Shown: positions 27,302 to 39,957 of the stretch, piece after piece
How positions within the stretch are numbered: position 1 is the first letter of the stretch
Layout: the number at the start of each line of letters is the position of its first letter
Origin: Cerasibacillus quisquiliarum
GTDB taxonomy: Bacteria > Bacillota > Bacilli > Bacillales > Amphibacillaceae
Assembly (NCBI RefSeq): GCF_014202495.1
Contig: NZ_JACHHA010000002.1
Location: forward strand, 186,001 to 250,000
DNA length: 64,000 nucleotides
Direction: 5' to 3'
Position numbers and translations under genes: made by a program
The notes under the pieces: generated by a model
What the model was told of the DNA's origin: nothing
What the model saw: only the letters and a program-made list of their open reading frames with translations
Databases searched by the model: none

Positions 27302-27592
27302 TTATTTATTCAATTCTTCCTCATCTGCTAATGTGTGAAGCATTTCTTCCACCATTTCCCATTCGTCATCCGATTCAATCGGAAATAGGGCGAGATCGTT
27401 CTCATCTTGTTTCTTTTCTTCATATCGAAAAGCATATACTTCAACTTCATCAGCATCTTTTTGTTCTACTGGAATAACGGCAATATATGATTGTTCTGTT
27501 TGATCAACATCAAATGTAAATAAAACCTCAAATAAATGTTCTTCACCATTCTCATCTGGAATGATAATCCGTTCTTTTTCTTCAAGTGCCAT
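27302..27592 (-). CDS. yrzB: DUF1292 family protein YrzB
   Basis: A 96-residue acidic cytoplasmic protein of the DUF1292 family; function unknown. It starts MALEEKERIIIPDENGEEHL at ATG 27592, 6 bp after GAGGTGG; a longer frame overlapping ruvX was rejected. YAFRYEEKKQDEND and LFPIESDDEWEMVEEML are characteristic. It belongs to the conserved ireB-ruvX-yrzB cluster downstream of alaS. Confidence 0.92.
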   Translation of the reverse strand: MALEEKERIIIPDENGEEHLFEVLFTFDVDQTEQSYIAVIPVEQKDADEVEVYAFRYEEKKQDENDLALFPIESDDEWEMVEEMLHTLADEEELNK

Positions 27593-27602
27593 GTTACCAC
27601 CT

Positions 27603-28019
27603 CTAATTATTTTGATCAAGATAACTTTGTAAAATCAATGTTGCTGCCATTTTATCAATGACCTTTTTTCGCTTCTTACGGCTCATGTCTGCTTCTAATA
27701 ATACACGCTCAGCAGCCATCGTTGTCAAGCGTTCATCCCACAATTCAGTCGGGATATGATGAGTTTTTTCAACATGGTCACTGAAGCGAATGCAAGCTTC
27801 TCCACGCTCACCAATTGTACCATTCATATTTTTAGGAAAACCAATAATAGCCTTCCCCACTCCATGTTCTTTTATGATTTTTGCTAAGTCTTCATCAGCA
27901 GAATGGATGTCATTATCATCCCAATGAAGGGTTGTCAGGCCTTGTGCTGTCCATCCTAAAGCATCGCTAATTGCTACACCGATTGTCTTTGATCCAACAT
28001 CTAGTCCGATGAGTCTCAT
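27603..28019 (-). CDS. ruvX: Holliday junction resolvase-like protein RuvX/YqgF (YrrK)
   Basis: RNase H-fold nuclease family protein, 138 residues, implicated in 16S rRNA 5'-end maturation and/or Holliday junction resolution. The catalytic Asp region is [31 protein letters not shown] and [18 protein letters not shown] follow, then the closing [15 protein letters not shown] helix. It overlaps ireB by 4 bp (ATGA). Which of the two activities matters here cannot be told from sequence. Confidence 0.94.
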   Translation of the reverse strand: MRLIGLDVGSKTIGVAISDALGWTAQGLTTLHWDDNDIHSADEDLAKIIKEHGVGKAIIGFPKNMNGTIGERGEACIRFSDHVEKTHHIPTELWDERLTTMAAERVLLEADMSRKKRKKVIDKMAATLILQSYLDQNN

Positions 28020-28285
28020 TCTTCGCCCTTTTTCTCTTCAATATAAAATTTAACTAACTCCTCAATCACTTCATCGCGCTCTACTTTGCGTATTAAGTTA
28101 CGTGCATCATTGTAGCGTGGAATATAAGCGGGATCTCCAGATAATAAATAGCCAACAATTTGATTCGTTGGATTATATCCTTTTTCTTCTAATGCTTGAT
28201 GGACAGTTAATAATACATCTTTAATTTCTCTATCAAACGGCTCTTCTTTAAAGTTAAATTTCATTGTTTTGTCGTTTGAATTCAT
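28016..28285 (-). CDS. ireB: IreB family regulatory phosphoprotein (YrzL)
   Basis: 89 residues starting [16 protein letters not shown] at 28285, downstream of GGGGTG; an upstream ATG at 28303 was rejected by comparison with B. subtilis YrzL. The conserved [20 protein letters not shown], then [22 protein letters not shown], define the family. In Enterococcus IreB is a substrate of the PASTA kinase IreK and affects cephalosporin tolerance. Conserved next to alaS and ruvX. Confidence 0.95.
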   Translation of the reverse strand: MNSNDKTMKFNFKEEPFDREIKDVLLTVHQALEEKGYNPTNQIVGYLLSGDPAYIPRYNDARNLIRKVERDEVIEELVKFYIEEKKGEE

Positions 28286-28363
28286 TCTGACACCCCATTC
28301 CATTTTACTCTTAAGTTATATTTTAGCATGTTTATCAAATTAAATATACCGTTACACAATCAA

Positions 28364-31006
28364 TTATTCTTCAATATTGTTTTTAATATATTCTTTAGCA
28401 AATGCTAATGCTTCTGGAATTTTATTTGGATTTTTTCCGCCTGCTTGCGCCATATCTGGACGACCACCACCACCACCTTCACAAATTTGGGCTGCTTGTT
28501 TAATTAGTTTTCCAGCATGTATGCCTTTATTAATTAAATCCTTTGAAACACCTGCAGCTAATTGTACTTTCCCGTTACTTTCTGTTGCCAATAAAATAAC
28601 ACCCGTCGTTAATTTTTGCTTTAATTCATCAATCATGCGTCGTAATTGGTTCATATCTTTTACTTGAACATGTGCTGTTAATACATTCACACCTTCAACA
28701 TTTTCTACCTGTTCTAACATAGACGACACTTCAGAATATGCAAGCTTTGCATGAAGTGATTCATTCTCTTTTTCCAACTGTTTCATCTCTTGAAACAATT
28801 GCTCCAAACGTGATGGTATTTGATCGACTTGTGTTTTTAATAGGCTTGCTGTTTTATTTAATAATTGAATTTGATCATCCATATATTCAAATGCTTTTTG
28901 ACCTGTAACTGCTTCAATCCTTCTCGTTCCTGCCCCAATACCTGATTCTGCGATAATTTTAAATAAACCTATTTGAGATGTGTTTTCGACATGGCAACCA
29001 CCACATAATTCGATACTATAATCATTAATTTGAACAACGCGTACAATATCACCGTATTTTTCTCCAAATAAAGCCATAGCTCCAATTTCTTTTGCTTTAG
29101 CAATTGGCATAGATTCGATCTTTAGTGTGATTGCATCCCAAATTTTTTGATTTACAATGCGCTCGATATGTAATAGTTCTTCTTCTGTCACAGCTCCAAA
29201 ATGAGTAAAATCAAAGCGCAAGCGTTCTGGTTCAACTAATGAACCAGCTTGGTTTACATGTGTGCCAAGAACATCTTTTAAAGCTTGATGTAATAAATGT
29301 GTAGCCGTATGGTTTTTTATGATTGCTTGACGCATCTTTTTATTAACAACTGCTTGGACTTTGTCTCCAACCTGAATGGTTCCTTCAGTAATCGTTATCT
29401 GGTGCAAGTGCTGACCATTTGGTAGTTTATTAACTGATTTAACAACACCTTTACCATTTGGTGTCTCAATAAAACCTTTATCAGCAATTTGTCCACCACT
29501 TTCTGCATAAAATGGTGTTTCTTTAAGAATAATTGAAACAGTTTGTCCAGATTGCGCTTTTTCATACATATCATGATCTAAAATAATCGTAGAAACTTCT
29601 GTCTCCACAGTCAATTGATGATAGCCCACAAATGAGCTTTCAACTTTTAAATTCGCTAACATCTCATCTTGAACATGCATTGAATCAATTTTTTGACGAG
29701 CTTTTCTTCCACGTTCACGCTGCTGTTCCATTTCTCTATGAAATCCTTCTTCATCAATGATAAAGTCATGTTCAGCTACATATTCCTCAGTTAATTCTTT
29801 AGGGAAACCGTATGTATCATATAAACGGAATACTTCAGCACCTGGGAAAATATTGTTGCCTTTACTTTTCTCACGTTTAATAATACTTTCTAATATTTCA
29901 AGACCATCATGTAGTGTCTCGTGAAATCGCTCTTCTTCTGTTTTAATGACATTTTCAATAAACACATGTTGTTTTGATACTTCAGGATAGTGTGATTCCA
30001 TAATTTCTCCAACAACTTCAACAAGTTTATACATAAATGGTTTTTCTATTCCAATTTGTTTGGCAAATCGAACAGCTCGCCGAATGAGTCGTCTTAATAC
30101 ATAACCACGACCTTCATTTGAAGGTAGTGCTCCATCACCAATCGCAAAAGCAACTGTACGTATATGGTCTGCAATCACTTTAAATGCTGTGTCACCTTCG
30201 TTACTATCACCGTAATTAACATGAGCAAATTGCTCTGTCTTCTTTATAATCGGCATAAATAAGTCTGTTTCAAAGTTATTTGGTACATCTTGTAATATGG
30301 AAACCATTCTCTCAAGTCCCATACCTGTATCAATATTTTTCTTTGGTAATGGTGTATACGTATCGTCTGGGTTATGATTGAATTGTGAAAACACGAGATT
30401 CCAGATTTCTAAATAACGTTCGTTTTCTCCACCTGGATATAGTTCTGGATCATTTGGATCATTGCCATATTCTTCTCCCCTGTCATAGAAAATTTCCGTA
30501 TTTGGTCCACTTGGTCCTTCACCAATATCCCAAAAATTTTCTTCAAGACGAATAATTCTTTCTTTCGGTAATTTAACATCATATAACCAAATATCATATG
30601 CTTCATCATCTTCAGGATGAACCGTCACAGATAATCGGTCTGGATTAAATCCAATCCAATCTGGACTCGTTAGAAATTCCCACGCCCATAAGATGGCTTC
30701 TTTCTTAAAATAATCACCTATAGAAAAATTACCAAGCATTTCAAAAAATGTATGATGTCTTGCCGTATAGCCGACATTTTCGATATCATTAGTTCGAATG
30801 GATTTTTGCGCATTAACAATTCGAGGATTTTCAGGAATAATTCGTCCATCGAAGTATTTTTTCAATGTCGCTACACCACTGTTTATCCATAATAACGACG
30901 GATCATCTTGTGGGATAAGTGAAGCACTCGGTTCAACGCGATGGCCTTTTTCTTTAAAAAAATCTAAAAACATTTGTCTAACCTGTTGTGATGTCAACTG
31001 TTTCAT
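28364..31006 (-). CDS. alaS: Alanine--tRNA ligase
   Basis: Class II synthetase charging tRNA-Ala, with an editing domain. 880 residues from ATG 31006 ([17 protein letters not shown]); GGAAGGTG precedes it, and a frame extending 6 residues further was rejected. Motif 2 region [14 protein letters not shown], editing/zinc motifs HTATH and CGGCH, and a glycine-rich C-terminal [15 protein letters not shown] are visible. Preceded by an alanine T-box leader and a consensus promoter; ireB-ruvX-yrzB follow. Confidence 0.98.
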   Translation of the reverse strand: MKQLTSQQVRQMFLDFFKEKGHRVEPSASLIPQDDPSLLWINSGVATLKKYFDGRIIPENPRIVNAQKSIRTNDIENVGYTARHHTFFEMLGNFSIGDYFKKEAILWAWEFLTSPDWIGFNPDRLSVTVHPEDDEAYDIWLYDVKLPKERIIRLEENFWDIGEGPSGPNTEIFYDRGEEYGNDPNDPELYPGGENERYLEIWNLVFSQFNHNPDDTYTPLPKKNIDTGMGLERMVSILQDVPNNFETDLFMPIIKKTEQFAHVNYGDSNEGDTAFKVIADHIRTVAFAIGDGALPSNEGRGYVLRRLIRRAVRFAKQIGIEKPFMYKLVEVVGEIMESHYPEVSKQHVFIENVIKTEEERFHETLHDGLEILESIIKREKSKGNNIFPGAEVFRLYDTYGFPKELTEEYVAEHDFIIDEEGFHREMEQQRERGRKARQKIDSMHVQDEMLANLKVESSFVGYHQLTVETEVSTIILDHDMYEKAQSGQTVSIILKETPFYAESGGQIADKGFIETPNGKGVVKSVNKLPNGQHLHQITITEGTIQVGDKVQAVVNKKMRQAIIKNHTATHLLHQALKDVLGTHVNQAGSLVEPERLRFDFTHFGAVTEEELLHIERIVNQKIWDAITLKIESMPIAKAKEIGAMALFGEKYGDIVRVVQINDYSIELCGGCHVENTSQIGLFKIIAESGIGAGTRRIEAVTGQKAFEYMDDQIQLLNKTASLLKTQVDQIPSRLEQLFQEMKQLEKENESLHAKLAYSEVSSMLEQVENVEGVNVLTAHVQVKDMNQLRRMIDELKQKLTTGVILLATESNGKVQLAAGVSKDLINKGIHAGKLIKQAAQICEGGGGGRPDMAQAGGKNPNKIPEALAFAKEYIKNNIEE

Positions 31007-31050
31007 AACAATGTCACCTTCCATCTATGAAATTTATTTTTAATAAATAA

Positions 31051-31290
31051 AAAAAGCTCATCACTGCATATTGCAGGGACGAGTTGAATTCGCGGTACCA
31101 CCCTAATTATGAATATATAGATATTCATCACTTTAACACATAACGGCGTGCACCGGCGAGGATTAGTCGCACTCTAGTTTAGCTTCCATAGCTTTTGGAT
31201 AGGATTCCTCTCAGCCTATGAGAATCCCTCTCTATTTCCATAAGTTCTATGTACTCGTAACTATCATCGTATTCTCATTATAAATATAAT
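31051..31290 (-). ncRNA. T-box riboswitch (alanine) controlling alaS
   Basis: tRNA-sensing leader. The T-box sequence GGGTGGTACCGCG lies at 31091-31103 (minus strand). The terminator is CTCGTCCCTGCA paired with TGCAGTGATGAG (31056-31084) followed by T7. Stem I has an AGTA motif and a specifier loop reading GAA-GCU-A, giving the Ala codon GCU at 31181-31183. Uncharged tRNA-Ala should favour the antiterminator and alaS expression. Confidence 0.93.
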
Positions 31291-31297
31291 CAGTCAC

Positions 31298-31326
31298 ATT
31301 ATAAGAAATATGAATTGAATTGTCAA
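31298..31326 (-). promoter_or_regulatory. Consensus sigma-A promoter of alaS
   Basis: On the minus strand TTGACA (31321-31326) and TATAAT (31298-31303) are both perfect and separated by 17 bp. Transcription should start just upstream of T-box stem I. Confidence 0.88.
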
Positions 31327-31331
31327 TCTTT

Positions 31332-32387
31332 CTAGCTATTAAACGTATAATTTGTCATCACTTTTATAACTGTTAATAAAGGAACGGCTACAATCATACC
31401 TATGATACCACCCAATTGTCCACCAAATAATAATGCAAATATAATCATAACAGGGTGCAATTGTGTTGATTTACCGACAATATATGGTGACAAAAAATTG
31501 CCTTCTATTATTTGAATAAAAAGCACGCCTATTAAGGCATAAATTACCATTTTACCTGATATTGTAATAGCTATTAACACAACAGGTATTGAGCCAATAA
31601 TCGGTCCGAAGTACGGAATAATATTCGTCAGTCCCATAATGACCCCTAGTAATAAAGGATAATTTAAGCCTAATATACGGAACAATAAATAGGAAACCAG
31701 CGCAACTATAAACGAAACAAAAAGTTGTCCTCTTATATAAGCACCTAAACTATTATGCATCGCTTGCAATAAATTCTTACAATCAGGTAAAAAACGCTTT
31801 GGAATCAATCGTATGAGGCTACGTTTTAATGTTTGATAATCTTTTAGAAAATAAAAAACTAAAACTGGTATTACAGTTAGCCAAAGGACTAAACTAAATA
31901 TCTTTGTAAAACTCTCAATTAATTTATCTATGAAAGCTTCTAGATTTGATTCAAGACCGGTAATAACATGATCTATTTTAGTATGAACGGTTTCGGGCAA
32001 CCATGATGTTGAAGCGTAAATTTGATAAATAAACGATTCGTACATTTTAATTAATTCTGGTAAATGTTCATTGAAATCCCTAAGCTGTAATACAAAAGCT
32101 GGATAAAAGCGATAGATGAGATACGACCCTCCCCCAAAAAAAGTGAGATAGATTAAGATGATGGCAATGCTTCGTGGACAATTTAAATCGTGCAGTTTCT
32201 TAACAACAGGATATAAAAAGTAAGCAATCAAGCCAGCAATTATAAATGGGGAAAAGACTGACCATAGGAATGAGAAAAAAGCACAATAAAACGGGTAAAG
32301 CTTTACAAGTAAAAAAACAAATAAAAAGACAAAAATGCCTGTGATGACCCAATATAAAAATTTAAAAGCACGATGTTTTACAAACAT
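31332..32387 (-). CDS. yrrI: AI-2E family transporter / permease (YrrI)
   Basis: Polytopic membrane protein of the AI-2E transporter (UPF0118) family, 351 residues from ATG 32387 (MFVKHRAFKFLYW), which follows GGGAG at a suitable distance; the frame is open 38 codons further upstream without a ribosome-binding site. About eight hydrophobic segments, with the family sequences LIAYFLYPVV, LTNIIPYFGPIIGSIPVV, and EGNFLSPYIVGKSTQLHPV. Substrate is unknown; some members are Na+/H+ antiporters. Upstream of alaS as in B. subtilis. Confidence 0.9.
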   Translation of the reverse strand: MFVKHRAFKFLYWVITGIFVFLFVFLLVKLYPFYCAFFSFLWSVFSPFIIAGLIAYFLYPVVKKLHDLNCPRSIAIILIYLTFFGGGSYLIYRFYPAFVLQLRDFNEHLPELIKMYESFIYQIYASTSWLPETVHTKIDHVITGLESNLEAFIDKLIESFTKIFSLVLWLTVIPVLVFYFLKDYQTLKRSLIRLIPKRFLPDCKNLLQAMHNSLGAYIRGQLFVSFIVALVSYLLFRILGLNYPLLLGVIMGLTNIIPYFGPIIGSIPVVLIAITISGKMVIYALIGVLFIQIIEGNFLSPYIVGKSTQLHPVMIIFALLFGGQLGGIIGMIVAVPLLTVIKVMTNYTFNS

Positions 32388-32421
32388 AGGTGAGACTCCC
32401 AAATTGATTGCATGAGAGTAA

Positions 32422-32616
32422 TCAATGGATAGTTCTCTCTTCATCGGTAAATAAATTGTCAAGAGAAATAAGAGAGCCATCAACTTTAATTTCATGGACA
32501 TTCAAACGATTGCCTACCACTGTCATTTCAATAAAACAATTCCAACAATAGTATTGGTCACTACCCACTTTACCGACATCGTGACTTGAACAATTTGGAC
32601 AACGAAGCCACATCAT
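32422..32616 (-). CDS. Small zinc-ribbon protein of unknown function
   Basis: A 64-residue protein with a four-cysteine zinc-ribbon motif near the N-terminus (RCPNCSSHDVGKV followed by QYYCWNCFIE, CxxC-x14-CxxC). The C-terminal half ends SLISLDNLFTDEERTIH. Two adjacent ATGs (32616, 32613) follow AGGTGAT. It lies 34 bp before the AI-2E family gene and may be co-transcribed. I recall similar short ORFs at this place in other Bacillaceae (possibly YrzR), but am not sure of the name. Confidence 0.75.
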   Translation of the reverse strand: MMWLRCPNCSSHDVGKVGSDQYYCWNCFIEMTVVGNRLNVHEIKVDGSLISLDNLFTDEERTIH

Positions 32617-32682
32617 TAGCATCACCTATTTATTTAAATAATCTATGTTGATAGGTTGCCCAAATTGCAACAAAATATACAG

Positions 32683-34995
32683 TTAATCCATAAAATCATA
32701 AGGAGATAATTCTTCTTCGTCATTCTCATCTTCTACAACGTTCTGAAGCTTATTCATTTTTTCTGTTAATGAAGTAAAGCGTTTATTCGTATCAACTGTT
32801 TTAACGCCTTGAAGAAAAGCCTGCTTCTCTCCACAAATAATTAATGAACGTTTTGCTCGAGTTAATGCTGTATATATTAAATTTTTCCGAAGCATACGTC
32901 GATACCCTTTCACTATAGGCATAATCACTATAGGAAATTCACTTCCTTGTGATTTATGAATTGAAATGCAAAATGCATGCATTAAATTCATATAGTCTTT
33001 TCTCTCATATACAACTTCTCGCTCATCAAATGATACAACAAGTTGTTCTTTTTTATCGACATTTTCATTTTCTTTAAAAATAGCAACAACCTCTCCAATA
33101 TCTCCATTAAAAACCCCTTCTTCAGGTTGATTAACGAGCTGAATGACTTTGTCTCCGACCCGATATGTCATATCGTTCATTTTTACTTCTCGTTTTCGAT
33201 TTGTTTTTGGATTGACCACCTGTTGAATGTGTCGGTTAATCATCATAATCCCTGCTTCCGTCCGATACATCGGAGCAAGAATTTGAATATCTTTCATATC
33301 AATTCCTTTTTGAAGTGCTTTTTCAATAATCGATGAGATAACTTGTATAACTTGACTCTCGTTGCATGGTATGAAGCTAAAATCTCTGTCCTTATTTAAA
33401 TCTTCTACTTGTAATTGATCCCGCTTAATTAAATGCGCTAGTTGAATGATTTTCGATCCTTCTTTTTGTCGATAGACTTCCGTTAAAGCCACAAACGGTA
33501 TTGCTTTATGCTCTAATAAATCAGATAAAACTTGTCCTGGACCAACAGAAGGTAACTGATCCTCATCCCCAACGAGAAGGACCTGCATCTGATTCGGAAT
33601 CGCTTTAAATAACCAGTTTGCAAGCCATATATCTACCATTGAAAATTCATCAACGATTAAAAACTTCCCTGTTAGTGGTTTGGACTCATCTCTTTCAAAA
33701 CTATCATCTCCATCCCAGCCGAGTAACCGATGAATTGTAGCTGCTGGTAAGCCCGTAGATTCCGTTAACCTTTTTGCTGCTCTTCCTGTAGGTGCTGTTA
33801 AAACAAACGGATAATCTGCCTTGTCATCATATGCCGTAATATCAATTGATAAATCATGAATCATCGCATATGCTTTGATAATTCCCTTAATAACCGTCGT
33901 TTTCCCTGTACCAGGACCCCCAGTTAATATCATCACTTTTGAATGAAGTGCTTTGTCTATCGCCTCAAATTGTTCTTTCCCATAACTCAATACTTCTTCT
34001 TCTTCAATTTCTCCAATAATCTTCAATAATTCTGCTTTAGGCGTTTCATCTTCTATCGGATGATCTAATAACCGTTTTAAATGTGATGCGACACCATCTT
34101 CAGCATAATATAATACAGGTAAGTAGACACGTTCTTCTTGAATAATGATATGTTTCTCTGTATTAAGCTCATTAAAACAATGAATAATCTCTTCCTCTGA
34201 CAATTTATCGTTTCCTGTTAATAAAAGTTTTTGTACCTGATTAACACATAAATCAACTGGTAAATAGACATGTCCATTTTTAGCACTTTGTTGTAATACA
34301 TAAATACACCCTGCACCAATTCGACTAGGATGATCATATGTAAGCCCATTTTTTTGAGCAATCATATCTGCTGTTTTAAAACCAAAACCTTCAATATCAA
34401 ACACGAGTTGATACGGATTCGTTGCAATGATTTCTATCGCTTCATCTTTATAATTTTGATAAATTTTTTGTGCTAATTTCATACCGACTTGGTATTTCGC
34501 AAGATAAATAGCTACTTGTTCAAACCCTTGGTTTTCTTTTAAACGTTCTACAATATTTTTAGCTGTTTCACTTTTTAATCCTTTAATGTCATTTAAAACA
34601 TGGGGACTATGGACGATTTTTTCAATCGCCCGCTCCCCTAATTTGTTCACAATACGTGTTGCTGTTCGTTTTCCTACACCATAAAATAAATCACTCGATA
34701 AATAACTAATAAGTCCTTCCTTCGTATCGGGAATGAACGTCTTATAAGAATGAACAGCAAACTGTGTACCATATTTGATGTGACTCTCAAGCTCACCATA
34801 AAAAAGATAAGGCGTTCCTTCATGTAGATTAGCAAAATATCCTTTAATAACAATCTCACTTTCTTCAAACGATGTGTTCGTTTCATGAATACGAATTTTC
34901 ACGATTGAGAATTGTTCCGCTTCATTATGAAAAATCGTAAACAAAGGCTCGCCTTTCACATAAAATTGTTGTTCTGATACTTGCTCATCTAACAT
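32683..34995 (-). CDS. recD2: ATP-dependent DNA helicase RecD2 (YrrC)
   Basis: Superfamily 1B 5'-3' DNA helicase not associated with RecBC, acting in repair and replication-fork maintenance. 770 residues. An N-terminal OB-like part and helix-hairpin-helix region (YGVGKRTATRIVNKLG, about 105-120) are followed by the helicase core: Walker A GGPGTGKTT near 357-365, Walker B IVDEFSMVDIW, LVGDEDQLPSVGPGQVL, and the C-terminal motif CISIHKSQGSEFP with YTALTRAKRSL. Length is typical of RecD2. Confidence 0.96.
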   Translation of the reverse strand: MLDEQVSEQQFYVKGEPLFTIFHNEAEQFSIVKIRIHETNTSFEESEIVIKGYFANLHEGTPYLFYGELESHIKYGTQFAVHSYKTFIPDTKEGLISYLSSDLFYGVGKRTATRIVNKLGERAIEKIVHSPHVLNDIKGLKSETAKNIVERLKENQGFEQVAIYLAKYQVGMKLAQKIYQNYKDEAIEIIATNPYQLVFDIEGFGFKTADMIAQKNGLTYDHPSRIGAGCIYVLQQSAKNGHVYLPVDLCVNQVQKLLLTGNDKLSEEEIIHCFNELNTEKHIIIQEERVYLPVLYYAEDGVASHLKRLLDHPIEDETPKAELLKIIGEIEEEEVLSYGKEQFEAIDKALHSKVMILTGGPGTGKTTVIKGIIKAYAMIHDLSIDITAYDDKADYPFVLTAPTGRAAKRLTESTGLPAATIHRLLGWDGDDSFERDESKPLTGKFLIVDEFSMVDIWLANWLFKAIPNQMQVLLVGDEDQLPSVGPGQVLSDLLEHKAIPFVALTEVYRQKEGSKIIQLAHLIKRDQLQVEDLNKDRDFSFIPCNESQVIQVISSIIEKALQKGIDMKDIQILAPMYRTEAGIMMINRHIQQVVNPKTNRKREVKMNDMTYRVGDKVIQLVNQPEEGVFNGDIGEVVAIFKENENVDKKEQLVVSFDEREVVYERKDYMNLMHAFCISIHKSQGSEFPIVIMPIVKGYRRMLRKNLIYTALTRAKRSLIICGEKQAFLQGVKTVDTNKRFTSLTEKMNKLQNVVEDENDEEELSPYDFMD

Positions 34996-35026
34996 GGATT
35001 ATCATAACCTCTCGTTCTTCTAAATA

Positions 35027-35683
35027 TTACGCTAATAATTGTTCGACCTTTTTCTTTCCATTCGCTGCTAAAATATGTTCTGGTTGAATCTCTAATGCAG
35101 CATTGAAATGTTCTTGAGCTTGTTTTAAATTATCTTGATACATAGCAATAACACCTAAATTATAGTGTGCATCACTATGTTGTTTTTCTTTTTCTAACAC
35201 TTTTTTAAAAATAGTTTTTGCTTCAGTAATCATTTGCAACTTTGCAATTGTTAAACCATATTGGAAAAGCATCTCGATATCATTGGGATTTAATTCGGTT
35301 GCCCGTAATAAATAAGGAACGGCTAGTTTTTCAAGATTTTGGTGTTTAAATGTCAGACCTAGCATAAAATAGACATCCGCTTCTTCTAAACCGAGCTGAA
35401 TGGCTTTTTCATAATTCGTTTGCGCTTCATTAAACCGGTTTGCTTCATAATATAAGTTTCCTAAGCCAAAATAAGCCGTAGCTGATTTGTTATCAAGTTC
35501 AATCGCTCGCTTTAAAAACAATTCTGCTCGGTCATAATCTTTCAAAATAACTAACAAGTTTCCTAAATTAATATAAGCGATTGGATCGTTAGGATGTTCT
35601 TCAATTTGCTCTTGTAATAACTTCAGAGCATCTTCATACTTTTTTTCATTCATATAGTGTATCGCTTTTTCTTGTTTCTCCAT
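35027..35683 (-). CDS. yrrB: TPR repeat protein (YrrB)
   Basis: 218 residues made of about six tetratricopeptide repeats. Repeats such as AIAYINLGNLLVILKDYDRAEL-type and ATAYFGLGNLYYEANRFNEA show the W-LG-Y-A-F-A-P-like TPR consensus. It probably mediates protein-protein contacts. Located between recD2 and mnmA as in B. subtilis (YrrB), 13 bp after the mnmA stop. The partner is unknown. Confidence 0.9.
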   Translation of the reverse strand: MEKQEKAIHYMNEKKYEDALKLLQEQIEEHPNDPIAYINLGNLLVILKDYDRAELFLKRAIELDNKSATAYFGLGNLYYEANRFNEAQTNYEKAIQLGLEEADVYFMLGLTFKHQNLEKLAVPYLLRATELNPNDIEMLFQYGLTIAKLQMITEAKTIFKKVLEKEKQHSDAHYNLGVIAMYQDNLKQAQEHFNAALEIQPEHILAANGKKKVEQLLA

Positions 35684-35696
35684 ACTAAACCCTCAT

Positions 35697-37959
<2,263 letters not shown>

Positions 37960-37987
37960 CCTAATCTGTCCTTTCTAAAAGCGTATC

Positions 37988-38410
37988 TTAAATATAAAAC
38001 ATATAAGCTTCTTCTGGTTGGTTATGTCTATCATATTCAAGTAAATCCTCTAAGGATGTTTCTTCTAATACTGTCTTGACTGCATCTCTGATCTTAAGCC
38101 AAAGCGCCCGTTTAGCAGGTGATTCGTCTTCAAGAGCTTCTACTAAAACAATGGGACCTTCTAAAACACGAATAATATCTTTAGCACTTATATCTTTTGG
38201 GCGTTTTGTTAACTTATACCCACCGTAAGCACCACGTACACTTTTTATTAAACCAGCATTACGAAGTACTGTGGCTAATTGTTCTAAATAATGATCAGAT
38301 AAATCATTTTCTTTAGCAATCGTTTTAATAGAAACAGGGCCTTCTCCATACTGCTTTGCTAATTCAATCATGATTGTCAAACCGTAACGCCCTTTTGTTG
38401 ATATCTTCAT
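37988..38410 (-). CDS. cymR: Rrf2 family transcriptional regulator CymR
   Basis: Master repressor of cysteine metabolism in Bacillus, working with CysK. 140 residues. The winged helix-turn-helix begins MKISTKGRYGLTIMIELAKQ, with NDLSDHYLEQLATVLRNAGL as recognition region and SVRGAYGGYKL as wing. No Fe-S cysteines are seen, in line with CymR rather than IscR or NsrR. Precedes the cysteine desulfurase gene, divergent from rarA. Confidence 0.93.
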   Translation of the reverse strand: MKISTKGRYGLTIMIELAKQYGEGPVSIKTIAKENDLSDHYLEQLATVLRNAGLIKSVRGAYGGYKLTKRPKDISAKDIIRVLEGPIVLVEALEDESPAKRALWLKIRDAVKTVLEETSLEDLLEYDRHNQPEEAYMFYI

Positions 38411-38564
38411 CTATGAAACCCTCCAATACAATAAAAAAACAAATCTATACGAAATCAATGTAATTTGTATGAATTAATGATACCCTTTATTATATCATGA
38501 CAACATATATGTTCAATTTCAACCTATTGAAATGAATGAACATATTGATAAAGGACGATGTTTA

Positions 38565-39848
38565 ATGAAACAACAACCATTAGCATATCGAATGCGCCCA
38601 TCACATATTGATGATATTATTGGACAAAAACATCTTGTTTCAGAAGGTAAAATCATTCGTCGAATGGTTCAAGCAAAGAAATTAGCTTCGATGATTTTAT
38701 ATGGTCCACCTGGTACAGGAAAAACATCGCTTGCCTACGCATTAGCTAAAAGCTTAGATTTACCAGTTAAGATGCTAAATGCGGTAGTCGATAAGAAAAA
38801 AGATATGGAAATAATCATAGCTGAGGCGAAAATGACTGGACATATAGTTCTGATTTTAGATGAAGTACATCGACTTGATAAAGCGAAACAAGATTTCTTA
38901 TTACCACATTTAGAGAGCAATCTCATTACAATGATTGGCTGTACGACAAGTAATCCATATCATGCTATCAATCCAGCGATTCGCAGTCGTTGTCATTTAT
39001 TTGAACTTCATGCCTTAACAATTGATGAAGTAAAAGAAGCAATATATCGCGCGTTAGATGATGTGGAAAATGGTCTTGGAAACTATGACATCATGATAAA
39101 CAATGACGCACTCAATCACTTTGCCATCGCTGCAAATGGAGATTTGCGTTCCGCTTTAAATGGACTTGAATTAGCGGTTTTTTCAACACCGGCCAATGAG
39201 GACAACCAAATCTTAATTGATTTAACAACTGCTGAAGAATGTATGCAAAAGAAAAGCTTTTCTCATGATAAAGATGGAGACAATCATTATGATGTTTTAT
39301 CTGCTTTTCAAAAATCAATCCGCGGAAGTGATGTGAACGCAGCACTACATTATTTAGGTCGACTTATCGAAGCACAAGATCTCGATAGTATTGGTCGTCG
39401 TATGATAGTAACAGCATACGAAGATATTGGATTAGCGAATCCACAAGCTGGACCACGAACAATAGCAGCTGTTGAAGCTGCAGAGAGACTAGGGTTTCCA
39501 GAAGCTAGAATTCCCCTTTCTGTTGCAATTATTGAATTGTGTCTCTCTCCTAAATCAAATTCCGCTTATAAAGCATTAGATTCGGCCTTAAGCGATATTC
39601 GTAAAGGAAAGATAGGTGATATACCTAACCATCTAAAAGATTCTCATTACAGCGGAGCGAAACAGCTTGGACGTGGGATTGACTATAAATATCCGCACCA
39701 TTCTGATTCAGGATGGGTATATCAAGAATATTTACCAGATATAATTAAAGACCGCCAATATTACAAACCTAAAACAACAGGCAAGTTTGAAAGAGCTTTA
39801 AAACAAGTGTATGAAAATATCACTCAGCAAAAACAGAACCATAAATAG
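38565..39848 (+). CDS. rarA: Replication-associated recombination protein A (RarA/MgsA)
   Basis: AAA+ ATPase acting at stalled replication forks, related to clamp-loader subunits. 427 residues from ATG 38565 (MKQQPLAYRMRPSHIDDIIG), with AAAGGA upstream; a frame 11 codons longer was rejected. Walker A GPPGTGKT is at 47-54, Walker B is LILDEVHRLDK, and sensor sequences include GCTTSNPYHAINPAIRSRC. The C-terminal tetramerisation part has SYEDIGLANP-like AYEDIGLANPQAGP. Divergent from cymR as in B. subtilis (YrvN). Confidence 0.96.
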   Translation: MKQQPLAYRMRPSHIDDIIGQKHLVSEGKIIRRMVQAKKLASMILYGPPGTGKTSLAYALAKSLDLPVKMLNAVVDKKKDMEIIIAEAKMTGHIVLILDEVHRLDKAKQDFLLPHLESNLITMIGCTTSNPYHAINPAIRSRCHLFELHALTIDEVKEAIYRALDDVENGLGNYDIMINNDALNHFAIAANGDLRSALNGLELAVFSTPANEDNQILIDLTTAEECMQKKSFSHDKDGDNHYDVLSAFQKSIRGSDVNAALHYLGRLIEAQDLDSIGRRMIVTAYEDIGLANPQAGPRTIAAVEAAERLGFPEARIPLSVAIIELCLSPKSNSAYKALDSALSDIRKGKIGDIPNHLKDSHYSGAKQLGRGIDYKYPHHSDSGWVYQEYLPDIIKDRQYYKPKTTGKFERALKQVYENITQQKQNHK

Positions 39849-39876
39849 AAAGGTATAATTCCTTTTCAAAACGGTC

Positions 39877-39923
39877 AAACTAGTTAAAGCAATCCCCACT
39901 AGTTTTCTTAGTAATTTTTTTTT
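39877..39923 (+). terminator. Possible terminator of rarA
   Basis: AAACTAGT (39877-39884) pairs with ACTAGTTT (39898-39905). A T9 run follows after about 10 nt (39915-39923). The gap before the T-run makes this weaker than the other terminators. Confidence 0.45.
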
Positions 39924-39957
39924 AAGATTACCGTCGTAGGAAAAGGAGTTGAATAGA

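Noticed and set aside
31051..31290. Hairpins upstream of alaS as an ordinary terminator of the permease gene
   Set aside because: The permease gene ends on the left-hand side of its own frame at 31332, and the T-box sequence and specifier identify a tRNA-sensing leader.
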